Below, one piece after another: positions 53,201 to 64,000 of a stretch of 64,000 nt of DNA (positions within the stretch are counted from its first letter, which is position 1; each line of letters begins with the position of its first letter). The translations under genes were made by a program, and so were the position numbers. The notes beneath the pieces were generated by a model, which saw nothing but the letters and a program-made list of their open reading frames with translations, did no database searches and was not told the DNA's origin. Source of the stretch: Cyclaneusma minus. Taxonomy: Eukaryota > Ascomycota > Leotiomycetes > Marthamycetales > Marthamycetaceae. The stretch spans positions 1 to 64,000 of the forward strand of contig JAKZHN010000065.1 in NCBI GenBank assembly GCA_037179335.1, given 5' to 3'.

Positions 53201-56200
53201 GCGAGCATAGTAAAATAATATAGGCATTTAAATAAATTAGCTATTAAAATAATTAAAATCCGGCTATTTATATTTTGTTTTATAATAATTAGGAAAAAAA
53301 AGGAAAAAAGGCTAAAATCTTTTTTTAATTTTAAAAGCTAGATAAAAAAGATTATAAAACAGTTGAAATATACCGGCAATATTATAACGAACCCGGTTAA
53401 ATTAAAAATTTAAATAGAACATTTAGTATTTAGTGCAATTTATTAAACTCGCATTGCATTATTATTATATATTAATTTTTTAATATTAATTTTAGCCGTT
53501 ATAAATAAATATATATATTTTCAAATATTAGTTTTTTTTAGCCTATAATATAAATCAATTATTAAGCTTTAAATCTAATTTATAAATATAAAATTTTATA
53601 TAATGAATTAAATATTTTATATTTTATAAATAATAAGCAATAATATTTTAAAATTACAAAATGGAAAATAAACTGCAATTATTACCGAATTTTAATAAAA
53701 AACAATTAAAATCTTTAAATTTAAATTTATATTAAATTTAAATTTATATTAAAACTAAATTTTATTATAAATATACTAAATTATAATATAATATAATAGG
53801 AATTATAAATATATATTTGTATTTTTTAAATTTAGAATAAATTAAAATATTATGCTATAATTAAAAAATATATATATATATATATTATTACCGTTTGATT
53901 TTATATATTTTTATAATTTTTTGCATTATTAAATTTTATTATTTATTTACTAAGTTTCATAAAATGCCAATAATTTAAGCTTAATATTTAAAAATATTTG
54001 CAAGGTATAAGTATATAATTTAATTTAAAAGATTTTTATTTTAGCCAATAAAGCGCAAAAGTTAGCCAAGCTTATTAAAATATTTAAAATAAAAAAGCTT
54101 ATAGCGTTAAAAGCAATTAATTTAAAAACGCTATATATAGATTTAGGCGCCGTTAATATCCCGGTACATAATGTTTTAAATTAGGTTATAAAATTTAAAT
54201 AATGGTATAAATTAAAATTATTTGTTTTAAATTATTTCTAAATACTTTAAATATTTACTAAAAGCAGTAATATTGGGGTTAATAATTATAATAGCGAAAT
54301 TAAAAAATATATAAAAACAATATTAATAAATAATTTTCTTAGTTTGGATAAAATTAGGATTAAAAATAAAACAATGGGCTTTATTAAAAAAATTAATAAT
54401 ATTAAAGGCATTCTTCTAAAACTTATTATTAATAAGGTTTAAAAGTATATTTTTAATTTATTGAAACATAGGCTTTTTATATAGATAATTTAATATATAA
54501 ATTTAATAATTGCAAATATAAATAAAAACAATTACTTTAAAAGTATTTTTTATAAAAATAGGTATTCTTTTTAAAAATTAAAAATTAATAAACGATTTAT
54601 ATATATTAAATTAAAGATTTATTTTATTAATTTGCCTAAAAAATATTTTATTTTATTATAATATATTTCCAATATCCTATTTGCTAAATGCGGCTTATTG
54701 CCGATTAAACTAATAGCTAATATATTTTTATATAATTATAGAAATAAGCTATATTATAACAATTTGGAATTTATTTAAAATTTATTAAAACTTAATAATA
54801 TTTGAAGATTATTAAACATATAAAGCTTGAAAAAAAAAGAAAACAAAACATAGAGCTTAAAAAATATAATATAATTTGCGATATAGGCTAAAATATTTAA
54901 TAAGAATATTTAAGGCAAGTTTTTTATAAATTTAAAATTAATAAAATGTATATTTTTATTTATATGCATTTATTAAAGGCAAAATAAATAAAAAATAATT
55001 ATAATTTTACAAAATTTATTTGGTTATTATTTTTAATTTTGCAATATTAATTTATAGGCTATATTAGCAATATTTATTTAAAAAACAATATATAATATAA
55101 AATTTATTTAGCAGTAAAATTTTGGGCTATTTTTAAACCAGGTTATTATGAAATTATGCTTTATATCTTTTTATTATTTTAATAAATTTGATATTATTAT
55201 CTTTTTTTATCTTTTTTTATATGCTTTATATTTTGGCTATTAGTCTTTTATATATTTTATATTGCTTTTTTAAAAAAATTAAAAATACTTATTCTATTTT
55301 GCATTTATAAAAATAGTTTTTATAAAAGGGATTTATTTTATAAAAAGCGAAAATTTTATTGACTTTGTTTTAATATTTTTAGCAGTTTTAAATATTGCTA
55401 ATTATTTAGATTAATATTATATATATTAAATGCAAAAGCAAGGCTAAAATATAAAACATAATTGCCGGCGATTTTTTTGGCCATTTTAAGAATCTTTTTC
55501 TATAAAAGTAAAAGCTTTTTTATTTTTATAAAAAGATATAAAATTAAAAAGGCTATTAATGATATTTTTAATTGTAAAATTAAAAAACGTAAATTATAAC
55601 CAAATTTAAGTTGGTAAATTTTTAAATTAGATTTTATAAATATTTTTATATATTTAAATAAAAGCAATATATAGCTTATTTGCTATAAGCTTATAATTAA
55701 TATTTATCGATTTTTAATAATAGGAATTGAATAATTATTAAATAATATTGCTATAAAGGCAATTTATTAACAATATATTTAAATTAATAAATTTAATTAA
55801 AAATATGCCGGAATAGGCATTATAATTATGTTGCAATATAATAATGGCTAAATAAATATAGAATAGTAATAATTATATATTTAATATAAAAGAAGAAAAA
55901 TAAAAGTAAAATATAGGGAAATAGGCGGTATTTATAAATATAATTAAAATAAAAAATGATAATAGTATATTTGGCACTTTGCTATTATATGATATTAGAT
56001 TTTAATGGGATATTTAAAATAGGTGATAAAAAGCTTTAATGGAAAATATAATATCAATATTAAAATACTTGGTATTAAAGCTAATACAAGGTCATAAAAA
56101 ATTTAAACCGCAATATAATATATTTTTAGCTTTATTATATAAAGAAAATGCTAATGCCATTATTATTATTTATATTATAATATATAATTTATTTTTATAA

Positions 56201-57720
56201 TTGGTAAATATAAATATATGATATTGATTTCAAAATATTTATAAGCTTATATAATTAATACATTTAGCAAAAATAATAAAAATTAATTTTATTGCAAAAT
56301 AAGAATTATTTTTTATTTTTTAAGCTTTTATTTATTTTAAACGAATTTTAATATATTTAAGCTTTTTATTTATTTAGCGGATTTTTTGTGCTTTTTAAAT
56401 ATTTAATATAATGGCTATTTAATACTTTGGCAATATAAGCCTGTATTTAATTCTTTTATAATATTTTTTATTATATTGATTTATAAGCTTTATAGCTTAT
56501 ATTTTAATAATAATCTGCTAATATTTTACGGTAAATAGCGAATTTATTTATTTTAGGCTATTTTTAATAAATTATTTTAAATATTAATTATTATTTTTAA
56601 TAATAAATAAATTAAAATAGCTAGCAAGTCTTTTTTTAATAATTGCTATTTAATAGGACCGGTGATATTTATGCAATATGCATTTTTAAAATAGTAGTTT
56701 TTAAATATTCTTTATTATATATCAAATTTAATTAAAAGAAATTTAGCTAAAATTAACAAATAGCTTATATTAAAAAGAATTAAATAGCGGCTAAAACGAT
56801 ATAAAAATATTTTTTAAGAAAAAGGCTATATTGTGCAAATAAGGCAAAATAGTAAGCATTTTATTTTTAATATAAATAGAAAATAGCTAATTAATAAAAT
56901 ATTTATTGAAAATAAAAAATAAAAAATATAGATTTTTTTCTATATTTAACGCTTTATAAAAATATAATATTTGGAAAAAATATTTATAAAAGAATTGGGA
57001 TTATAAGGCAAAACAATCATAAAATAGCTTTATATTGGAATTATTTAATAAAGAACCGTATAAATATATATTTGGCAATAATAATTTAGATTTTCTTTTA
57101 AAATAAATATTAAAAAAATAAAAATACGGATTTATTTGCTAATGAATTAGAATAAAGCTAATAAAAAATTTAATAAATTAACAAATAATGGCTTTTATAT
57201 TATAATATATTTAAATAATAGAGTTTTAGCGGTATTTAAGTTTTAAAAAATTGATATATTTTGAAACTAAAATATATATATAATATATAAATGCTATTTT
57301 AATAAAAATAAAAATATAAAATACAAATAATATAGCAAAGCAAATAAAAATATAAAAAATATAATAATATAAAAAATATATTTATAATATATATAATATA
57401 TTATTATAAATATTATTATAAATATTATTATAGCTATTAAAAGCAAAACTACGGTATTTTAATATTACAGGCATATTGCAAATTTATTGCCCAATTTATT
57501 GCGCAATAGCCGCAAATGTTGCAAGCAAAAGTAGTTATTGCTGTATCGCTATATTGATAATAAATCGGCGATAGGAAATGGGGTTGCAAATGAAATATTT
57601 AGTGTTGAAAAATGGGTGCAATAGCAGTCACCGTAAAATAGCCATTGCGTGTAGCTAAACCCAAAGGAAATTAGCGTTTGCATAGTGAAAATATCCTTAT
57701 TTTGGATTTTCCAGCTATTC
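44230..57720. mobile_element. possible large element E with inverted ends
   Basis: Two relatively GC-rich islets, at about 44,230-44,460 and 57,480-57,680, share an inverted match. The string catttgcaacccyatttcy, followed by tatcgc, is read on the plus strand near 44,339-44,366 and on the minus strand near 57,590-57,559. Weaker inverted similarity involving gcaatatgc and gcaataaat continues inward. Both islets repeat gcaatagc/tatcgc words. Between them the plus strand is T-rich to about 50.7 kb and A-rich afterwards, as if two genes were read outward from the middle. I recognised no transposase. Two unrelated insertions sharing a repeat is the main alternative. Confidence 0.35.
54041..54965 (+). 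pseudogene. fossil reading frame of unknown family inside element E
   Basis: One frame stays protein-like for about 300 codons with scattered stops, consistent with stops made by C-to-T change. Recognisable runs in that same frame are LANKAQKLAKLIKIF (from 54,041), YIDLGAVNIPVHNVLN (about 54,135), SNIGVNNYNSEIKKY (from 54,266) and FAKCGLLPIKLIANIFLYNY (about 54,680). Frame agreement was checked at 54,041, 54,266 and 54,590. I do not recognise the protein, and it shows none of the reverse-transcriptase motifs seen elsewhere in the island. Confidence 0.35.
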
Positions 57721-58612
57721 TAGTTTTTTAAATATAATACAATGTTTTTTATACTTTTATTCTATACCTTTATATCCATTTATTTTTAATAGATTATAAC
57801 CCCGGAATTGCATAAGCTTTGAAATAATTAATTAATATTATTTTAATAAAGAAATTATATTTTGGCAAATTTCTTTTTTTCCCAATATTATAATTTATTG
57901 CAAAACAATTAAAATTAATATAAAAATCCCTTTGTATTTATTGTTTTGCCAACGCTATTATAGTATTTTATAAAATTAATTAAAATTAATAAAAGAATTT
58001 GTTTATAATTTATTCGGTCAATTTAAAAATTATTTTGCCAATTATTTTTAAAAATGAAATAAAAGCTTTTATTTTTACTTTTAGCCAATTGCTTTTATTT
58101 TTATATTTGCTAATATATTCAATAATAAAAAAACCAAAAAGGCCTTTTTAATATTATTAAAAACCAATTATAAAATTTAATTTCGCAATATAAAAATCCG
58201 CTTTAATAAAAAGAACGTATAATTTATTATTAAAAAGAAAATTAAATATATTGGCATTGCTTTTGGTTTTAATATTATTAATAAAAATAGCGCATTTTTT
58301 ATTAAATTTAGTATTTTAAAAATTAATTTAAAATTTATATTTTTCGCTATATTAATTAAAAATTAAATTAATGAATTGAGCAGCAAATTTAAAAAAATAT
58401 TTATTAGCCAAGGCAAAAAAGCCATTTTAAATATTAAAAATGCAAAAATATATAAAAAAGCCAAAGCCAAAGCTATTAATCTTTTATTTAAAGGCCTTTC
58501 CAATAATAATAAATCCTTTTTCAATAAATATAATATCGCAAAAACCTTATAAAACTATTTTAAAAAAAAGAAAATTCAATGCTATTTTTAATTTAATATA
58601 TATTATTAAAAT
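57721..58612. other. unassigned AT-rich sequence
   Basis: No recognisable element. The 124-codon plus frame at 58,440-58,814 runs from here into the LTR-like repeat at 58,613, so it is a chance frame in low-complexity, A-rich DNA. Confidence 0.4.
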
Positions 58613-58722
58613 ATTACATGGCAATATAATGCAGCCCGTTACCGCTAAACTAAAGTATAAAAAACCCATAGTATTTTCAAATAAAAACATACTTTTATAT
58701 TCGATATTTAAACTATATAATA
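58613..58722 (+). repeat. short LTR-like repeat, mutated copy
   Basis: Matches the copy at 59,056 over about 109 bp (shared caatataatgcagcccgttac, then gctaarct). The 3' end aactatataat here stands where the other copy has agccgtgtgat, with only G/A and C/T differences. Confidence 0.65.
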
Positions 58723-58814
58723 ATTATCCCTTTTTTATGCCTTTATTGGCTTTAATAAAAAAGCTATTTTTATTGCGCTATTTCTATGCTATTTGGAATA
58801 ATTCTTATAATTAA

Positions 58815-59055
58815 ATACTGGACCCCTAGCCACGCTTTATAAAATTGGACTATAAAATACCATGAAATCGGACTATAGAATGGCTGTTAGCTAGGTTGGC
58901 TTGGGGATTCAAGCCCTAAAATCTTTAATTTAAATGCTTGCTATTTTTATGGCTCTCTCAGCCTTTATTTTCTTTTATTTTTCTTTGCAAAAACCGCCTA
59001 TGGTTTTATTGGCATTTAAACCCCCGGCCTATTAATCGTGATTTGGGAATACTTT
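58815..59055. other. GC-richer islet between the two short LTR-like repeats
   Basis: A stretch less mutated than its surroundings. It contains ggactataaaat and ggactatagaat as a loose tandem pair and a perfect hairpin, ggcttg-gggatt-caagcc, near 58,902-58,919. No gene or tRNA structure is supported. Confidence 0.4.
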
Positions 59056-59164
59056 ATTACACGGCAATATAATGCAGCCCGTTACCGCTAAGCTAGAGTA
59101 TAAAAGACCTATAATATTCCCAAACAAGGGAATACTTTTGCACTCGATATTTAAGCCGTGTGAT
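59056..59164 (+). repeat. short LTR-like repeat, GC-preserved copy
   Basis: A 109-bp unit with inverted ends (attacacggc and gccgtgtgat) and an internal TATA-like agtataaaagac. These are features expected of a compact LTR promoter. It pairs with 58,613-58,722. Confidence 0.6.
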
Positions 59165-60880
59165 ATAAAATCCACATTTTTATTTAAAGCAAAAATACCA
59201 TTATTTGCTTTGCTTAAAATAAATTTTGCAAATTTTAATATAAATTAATATTTGCTAATAAATTTTACACCAATGCTTATAGCAATAAATTTTTATTTCT
59301 TTGTTTTAGCTAAGCTTTTCCTAATAATTATACTATTACAATTAATACTTTTATATTAATTAATATTATAAAAAAACTTTTAAAAAAGTAGCGCATATTA
59401 ATTGCTAATAGCAAAAACTATGCTTTTACTGCCAAAATTAAAAAGCGATTTTAATAAAATAAAATTAATAAATTTGACTTTTGCAATTTTTATAATAGCG
59501 CTTACTTTATTTGCAATTCCCCTAAAAAAAACTATACTAATTTTGTTTTTTGCCAATTAACGCTTAATATATAATTTCAAATTTCTCTCCAAAATAAAGC
59601 GTTATAATTATTGCTTTTACTTTCGCTTTAATTTTTCCAAATATTACCATTGCTTTCTTTTTCGCCGTTATTTGTTTTTAAATAAATTTGCTATAATAAT
59701 ATTAAAAATAAAAAAATAAAAATAAAAATTTGCTTTGCTAATAAGCTTGGCTATAAAAAATCCAGCGGCTATATTGCTAAAATTAATAATAATATTATTA
59801 AAATCCCATTTAATTCGAAGAAAAATAAAGAAATTGCCTATATTAGCTATAAGCTAATTAATAAGGCTATTCTTTTTATTTGGGCTTTAAATATTAGCAC
59901 ATTATTATATATATTTAATCAGTGCTTTCTTTTTTAAATAATTAAAAAAATAATGCTATTATATATTATACAAATTAGTAAAAAATACTATAAGCCATTT
60001 ATTAAAATATTATAAAAAATAAGTTATTTAAATAAATTATTATTGCTTTTAAAAAATATTTCTTTTATTTTAAATTTTACGATTAATTCAATTAAAAATT
60101 AAAAATTATATATAGCTGGCTTATTAAATTATTTTAATAAAACCAAACTATAAAAATAAATTAAATAACCAAATTATTAGCGCAACTATAAATTATAAAT
60201 AGTATATTATATTTAATATAAGCTAAAAATACAAAAACTATATTTTTATTGCCAAAGCAAATATTATTCTAATTAATACGTTTTTTGTAATATTTTCCCT
60301 TTTTTTAAAGCCTTTAAATTTTACGCCTTTTAAATTAAAGATTTTTAATTTATAATATAAAAAGCTCTGCTATTTTAATAATATTATAATTGGCAATATT
60401 TATAAAATTACTATATTGGTAAAGCCTATTAAAATTCTTTATTTAGCTAATTATAAAATTTGTCAAATATATACTTTTATTAAATTTAAAAATTTCTTTT
60501 TAAAAAAATTAAATTCATATAAAATTATTAAATTTCCCTTTATTTAATTTAATATTGCTAAACCTTTTTCCTATTGCTTTTGCAAAAATTAATATTTTTT
60601 ATATATTATTAATAATTTTATATAAAAAGTTTGGGCTATTTTATTGGCTATTAAAAATAATATTATTCCAATTTTTTAAAAATTAATTTTATAAATTGAA
60701 AATTAATTTTGAAAAAAAAACTCAAAATAGCCTATAATAATAATACTTTTAAATTTCTTAAAGCAATTAAATAATAGATTTACATTAAAAAAGTTAAAGC
60801 GCAATTTATTTTAATGGCTTTATTTTATTAAAATAGTCTTGCAAAATAAGGAATTTAATGATTGGAAATTAATATTTGTA
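59165..60880 (+). pseudogene. 5' part of a copia element (gag-protease region), truncated at the island edge
   Basis: Downstream of the 109-bp LTR-like repeat the plus strand carries a frame reading WALNISTLLYIFN near 59,881-59,919. This fits the copia aspartic-protease motif (W-x-L-D-[ST]-G-A-S-x-H-I) if each changed codon is a C-to-T or G-to-A mutation. Upstream, near 59,480-59,520, FCNFYNSAYFICN has the spacing of a worn gag zinc knuckle. No integrase, reverse transcriptase or second LTR follows, because host sequence begins at about 60,885. Confidence 0.45.
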
Positions 60881-61921
60881 TTCTGGTCCGTAATTCCCGC
60901 CCACTCTGCGCTTTTCTCCCACAACTTTTCCTGAACATCTCCGTCCCAACTGTCGGGTGAGCTGGCATCCTTCTCCAACAGCGTAAAATAGCCCCTGTTG
61001 CCTGGATGTGCCTTACCCATCGCGAGGTCTATTACATCCACACCGGCGCTGCTCGAAGTCCGCATAGTAGGATCTTTGAAGCGGAGTAGGGGTCGAAGCG
61101 GTCCAATGATGAATCTCGACATATATTGGAGCATTTGAGGAGTATTAGTCCTTAAGGCTCGGGAATCGCTCAAGTTGCCTGGATTGATTGTGACTGCAGT
61201 AACATGGCTCAAGGCCGGGTCCTAAAAGCTTACGTTCAGTTTCGCTCTTACCGCATCAAACGTGAAGTGACAGAAATTAACGTACATTCTCCAGATACCT
61301 ATTCAGCGCATATCCCCACATCACGATCGCCAGCTTCGTATTTGCGTATCTGTGGAAGCCACGCCCAAAATTGTCCTTCGAGTCCACATTCTCCGGTCGA
61401 GCTAAAAGTTCAAGATCTTCTGGAATCGCAGGCGGGTACTTCTCCAGATCATTTTTCCCGGTCTCGTGGGCGTCGCTGGAGAAAAGAACTATGCGACCAT
61501 CGTCCGGCTTCATGCTGCCAAGGAGACGGAGTACGAGCGCCACGTGGGCAAGATGAGTGACAGCGAATGTCTTCTCGAAACCGTCTCCGGTGAGCTCCAT
61601 GTCACCAACGAGATTCCAGTAATAAGCATTGCATATGATACTCTGGAGAGGTGGAATGCTCCCATTCGTGATCTCTGCTCCAAGTGTAGAAGCAAAGTCA
61701 TGGACAGCTTTCAGATCGGAAAGATCAAGCTGACGGATGGAGGTTTTGGCGTCGGGAAACCGAGAAATTGTGTCGCGGAGTCTTTTTGTGTTGACATCGG
61801 AGTCGGATGTGTTTCGAACTGTCAACACCGCCACATGACTGGGATAATTTGAGAGGAAGTATTCGATAGCAGGAATTGCCAACGAGCCATTTGCTCCAGT
61901 AATTAAGACGGTTCCCTCCAT
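60820..61921 (-). CDS. short-chain dehydrogenase/reductase with an island-derived C-terminal tail
   Basis: Two exons are inferred on the minus strand: 61,921-61,286 and 61,221-60,820 (345 aa), with a 64-bp intron (GTACGT donor, TTTTAG acceptor). The NADP-binding turn is TGANGSLA (8-15). Position 97-100 reads CNAY where most SDRs have NNAG. The active site has SS (148-149) and Y-ANT-K (Y192, K196), followed by TINPGNLSDS after the intron. The family relation is to fungal retinol-dehydrogenase-like SDRs that reduce carbonyls or oxidise alcohols with NAD(P); the substrate is unknown. After EWAGITDQNT the last 20 or so codons lie in AT-rich island DNA, so the natural stop has been replaced. The frame could start earlier, but Met at 61,921 directly precedes the Rossmann strand. 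It is divergent from the FAD oxidoreductase gene. Confidence 0.82.
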
Positions 61922-62773
61922 CGTGGAATGTTGGCAACCGCAGAGCGTGAAGAGGGACGGGCAGCGTACCTGAAGTTTTCGTGATAACAAAGAGAGCTCA
62001 TCTGAAATCCAGCTGATGGCCTTGCTTTGCCGCCAACGTGCATCACGTTTCGGTTCCAGCTGCCTGTTTTTCACATGTGTTGTGGGGCACAGCATTGCAA
62101 AATCGGCGTAACAGTGACCGAGGGTGTGCGATGCGAGTTCAGGGATATGCAAGGTGACGTATTGCCGTGTTATTCCCGCTCTACGAACGTCTCGATTGAG
62201 GTTTCAGGTCCGATCCAGATTCCAGACTTTCAGATATCTAACAGCATACAAGCGCGCAGTCGAATGGAGAGATTGACATCGACATCAATAATACCGAGAG
62301 AAAAAAATTAAAGCCGTCTCTCAACTCTCTGAACCCCACCAATAATAATTTCGGCAGCCTGTTCTGCCAGAGTATCTAACGTACCTTACCTACGCAGAAT
62401 GTGCACACCTCCGAATCTTGAACACCCGATTGCACTGATCATCAATATTAGGTATTGAAAACAAGTACCAAAGTTTCTCGTTGCAGCTCAGCTCTTGTCA
62501 CTGTCGTGTCATAATTCCGCGGCCAACAAATAGTGGTATCGTGGAGCTGATGTTCTCAGCCTCAGCATAACAAGCCCTGCTCTTGACCATAATGACACAC
62601 CGCCGGTGGTGCCGTGACAGCTGTTGGTAATTTAAAGTCAGACTATCAGGCCCACGCATCCCTTCTCATAACTGTCTCGTTTCTCATCCCAATACCAAGT
62701 AGAACAATTCTTGTCACCAAATTGTGCTTCCGCCACCGCTCCCTCATCTTGCATCTTGGTGAGCAGAATCAAT
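61922..62773. promoter_or_regulatory. shared divergent intergenic region
   Basis: About 850 bp separate the starts of the SDR gene (leftward) and the FAD oxidoreductase gene (rightward). The interval should hold both promoters. Frames inside it have no recognisable domain. No specific factor site is claimed. Confidence 0.5.
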
Positions 62774-64000
62774 ATGGACGAACAAATCACTACATTCGTG
62801 AATTCGCTAGATGTATCAACCTCTCAGGCCGAACTACTGGTCGGTAAACTGACCAACGACTCGAATCTTGCGGCGTGTCTTGGTGGCCAGAATTACATTC
62901 CCGCTAGCTTAGTATCACTAGCATGCTACTCGGCCCAAGTGTCTCTCGGAGAAAGCTCAGTAGAGACACAGCCCTCGAATCAAACAGAGATTGAGTCGAA
63001 TTGGTACGTGGCCCTCTATATTACTAGTGCATTCTATAATTACCAAGAACTGTTCCCCGAAGGTCGGAGTCCTGCATGCAAACTCCATCATGCATCATTC
63101 TCCCGACTTCAGCAAGCGACGTTTCCAAAGTCTTGAAAATCATCGGTTTCTTCCAAGTCAAGTTCGCCGTCCGCAGTGGTGGACACTCTCCCAATCCAGG
63201 ATGGTCTAGTATCGGAGCGCCAGGTATCCTGATCGACCTCCAGAAGCTCAACGACATCATCGTGAGTGAGAATAAAAGCATAGTTACCTTGGGCCCTGGT
63301 GGACGATGGGGCGGTGTATACACCGCGCTGGACCTTTACGGCGTGAGCGTTATTGGAGGTCGAATTCCACACGTTGGCGTAGGTGGACTTATCCTCGCAG
63401 GTGAGGCATTATTTCCGCGAATGCATTTACTCGAGCTATGAGTCGGAAATAATATTGATATCGGGGACCTCACTAGGAGGCTACTGGCATTTTTCAGGAC
63501 AATACGGTCTAGCGGCGGATAACGTCAAAAACTACCAGGTACGGTCACCAAAACTCTATGTCCGATTATCTAAATTCTTTCCAGATTGTTCTCGCAGATG
63601 GAACGATCACAGACGTGAATGCGCAGCAGAACTCCGACCTTTTTTGGGCTTTGAAGGGCGGGGGACCAAATTTTGGTAAATTTAGGCTATCAGCATCGTG
63701 GACAAAGTCACAAAAAAATCTAACGATATTGCAGGAATAGTCACTCGCTTCGACCTTTACACCATCCCAATAAGCAATATCTGTTATCAGTTCTCCACAT
63801 ACCCTACAGACCAGGTTCCTGCCATTCTAGACGCCTTCGCAGAATGGCAGCTAGACGGAGCTTCAGATGTCAAGGGCACCGTTGCTTTGATTATCGGACT
63901 AGAGAGTGCTATTGTGGCTCTGCTCTATTCAGAAGCAGCCGAGAAACCAGCTGCGTTTGAGCCATTCTACAATCTTGCCGATGGGACAGTCTCCATACCT
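62774..64000 (+). CDS. FAD-linked oxidoreductase, berberine-bridge/PCMH type (3' end outside window)
   Basis: Five exons are inferred: 62,774-63,003, 63,063-63,400, 63,477-63,538, 63,585-63,675 and 63,735 to beyond 64,000. Introns of 59, 76, 46 and 59 bp join in frame, giving 329 visible residues of a protein usually near 480-520. The FAD-binding domain shows PTSASDVSKVL (91-101), FAVRSGGHS (111-119; H118 is the likely site of covalent FAD attachment), TLGPGGRWGGVY (152-163), GRIPHVGVGG (176-185) and SGQYGLAADNV (196-206), then LADGTITDVNA and FWALKGGGPNFG. Where doubly linked enzymes have a flavin-binding Cys in the GxxPxVGVGG loop, this one has Ile179, so single attachment is expected. Such enzymes oxidise alcohols, sugars or alkaloid-like substrates with O2. 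No stop or frame break is seen. Confidence 0.85.

Larger units (their letters stand above)
9465..60880. other. AT-rich, RIP-like repeat island
   Basis: About 51 kb of strongly AT-rich sequence with abrupt edges, dense TpA, frequent stops in all frames and no intact host gene. Copies of the repeats inside it differ mainly by C-to-T and G-to-A changes. Retroelement motifs can be followed once such changes are allowed for. This is the signature of repeat-induced point mutation in ascomycete heterochromatin. The remaining G+C is clustered in a few islets, for example 15,640-15,740, 22,900-22,960, 33,566-33,625, 44,340-44,420, 57,520-57,660 and 58,815-59,165. Such regions are usually transcriptionally silent; some are centromeres, which cannot be judged here. 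Confidence 0.9.

Noticed and set aside
58440..58814. 124-codon plus-strand open frame in the island
   Set aside because: It runs through the 58,613 LTR-like repeat, has only Lys/Ile/Leu/Phe/Asn-rich composition and no motif. Chance frame in A-rich DNA.
58885..58925. Possible tRNA or SINE B-box around ggggattcaagccc
   Set aside because: The bases form a simple 6-bp hairpin (ggcttg/caagcc); no acceptor stem, anticodon arm or A box is placed correctly.
9465..60880. Mitochondrial or plasmid origin of the AT-rich block
   Set aside because: No mitochondrial genes, tRNAs or rRNAs; instead nested LTR pairs and mutated copia/gypsy pol, which point to nuclear repeats.
9465..60880. CRISPR-like spaced repeats
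   Set aside because: The repeats are few, long and of LTR or palindromic type; no regular repeat-spacer spacing was seen.

Overview
The window reads as nuclear DNA of a filamentous ascomycete (Pezizomycotina, perhaps a dothideomycete). It has short introns with GT-AG ends and CTRAY-like branch points, fungal enzyme families, and a sharp two-compartment base composition. About 9.46 kb on the left and 3.1 kb on the right are GC-balanced and carry genes. The roughly 51.4 kb between them (about 9,465-60,880) is extremely AT-rich, full of TpA, with almost no long reading frames. It looks like a block of repeats mutated by RIP (repeat-induced C-to-T change).

Left arm. A degenerate direct-repeat tract (about 620-1,620) is followed by a small cysteine-containing protein gene (1,860-2,345). 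Its 3' end is a tandem array of intron/exon modules that allows three in-frame C-termini. Then come a three-exon BolA-family gene (3,323-3,929, +), a four-exon Ure2-type glutathione S-transferase with a long disordered tail (5,952-4,627, -), a short relic of a short-chain dehydrogenase (SDR) tail, a frame-broken 3' half of a berberine-bridge-type FAD oxidoreductase (7,050-6,412, -), an intact UROD/MetE-like gene (8,284-7,226, -), and a gene fragment cut off at the island edge (9,465-9,342, -).

AT-rich island. Direct repeats mark four LTR-type elements: A (9,524-20,978), B nested inside A (9,899-15,725), C (21,079-28,180) and D (33,560-41,375). Mutated pol motifs identify A and C as Ty1/copia (+), B as Ty3/gypsy (-) and D as Ty3/gypsy (+). 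C contains a palindromic foldback structure of about 1.5 kb. A 13-kb block (about 44.2-57.7 kb) has inverted, relatively GC-rich ends and an unidentified fossil frame. The island ends in a copia 5' segment (59,056-60,880) truncated against a host gene.

Right arm. An SDR gene (61,921-60,820, -), whose last codons come from the island, lies divergently to a five-exon FAD-linked oxidoreductase (62,774 to beyond 64,000, +). The same two enzyme classes occur as relics on the left arm beside a GST and a MetE-like gene. This suggests that a secondary-metabolism-type gene neighbourhood was broken up around the repeat island; that is inference. No tRNA, rRNA or CRISPR array was recognised.
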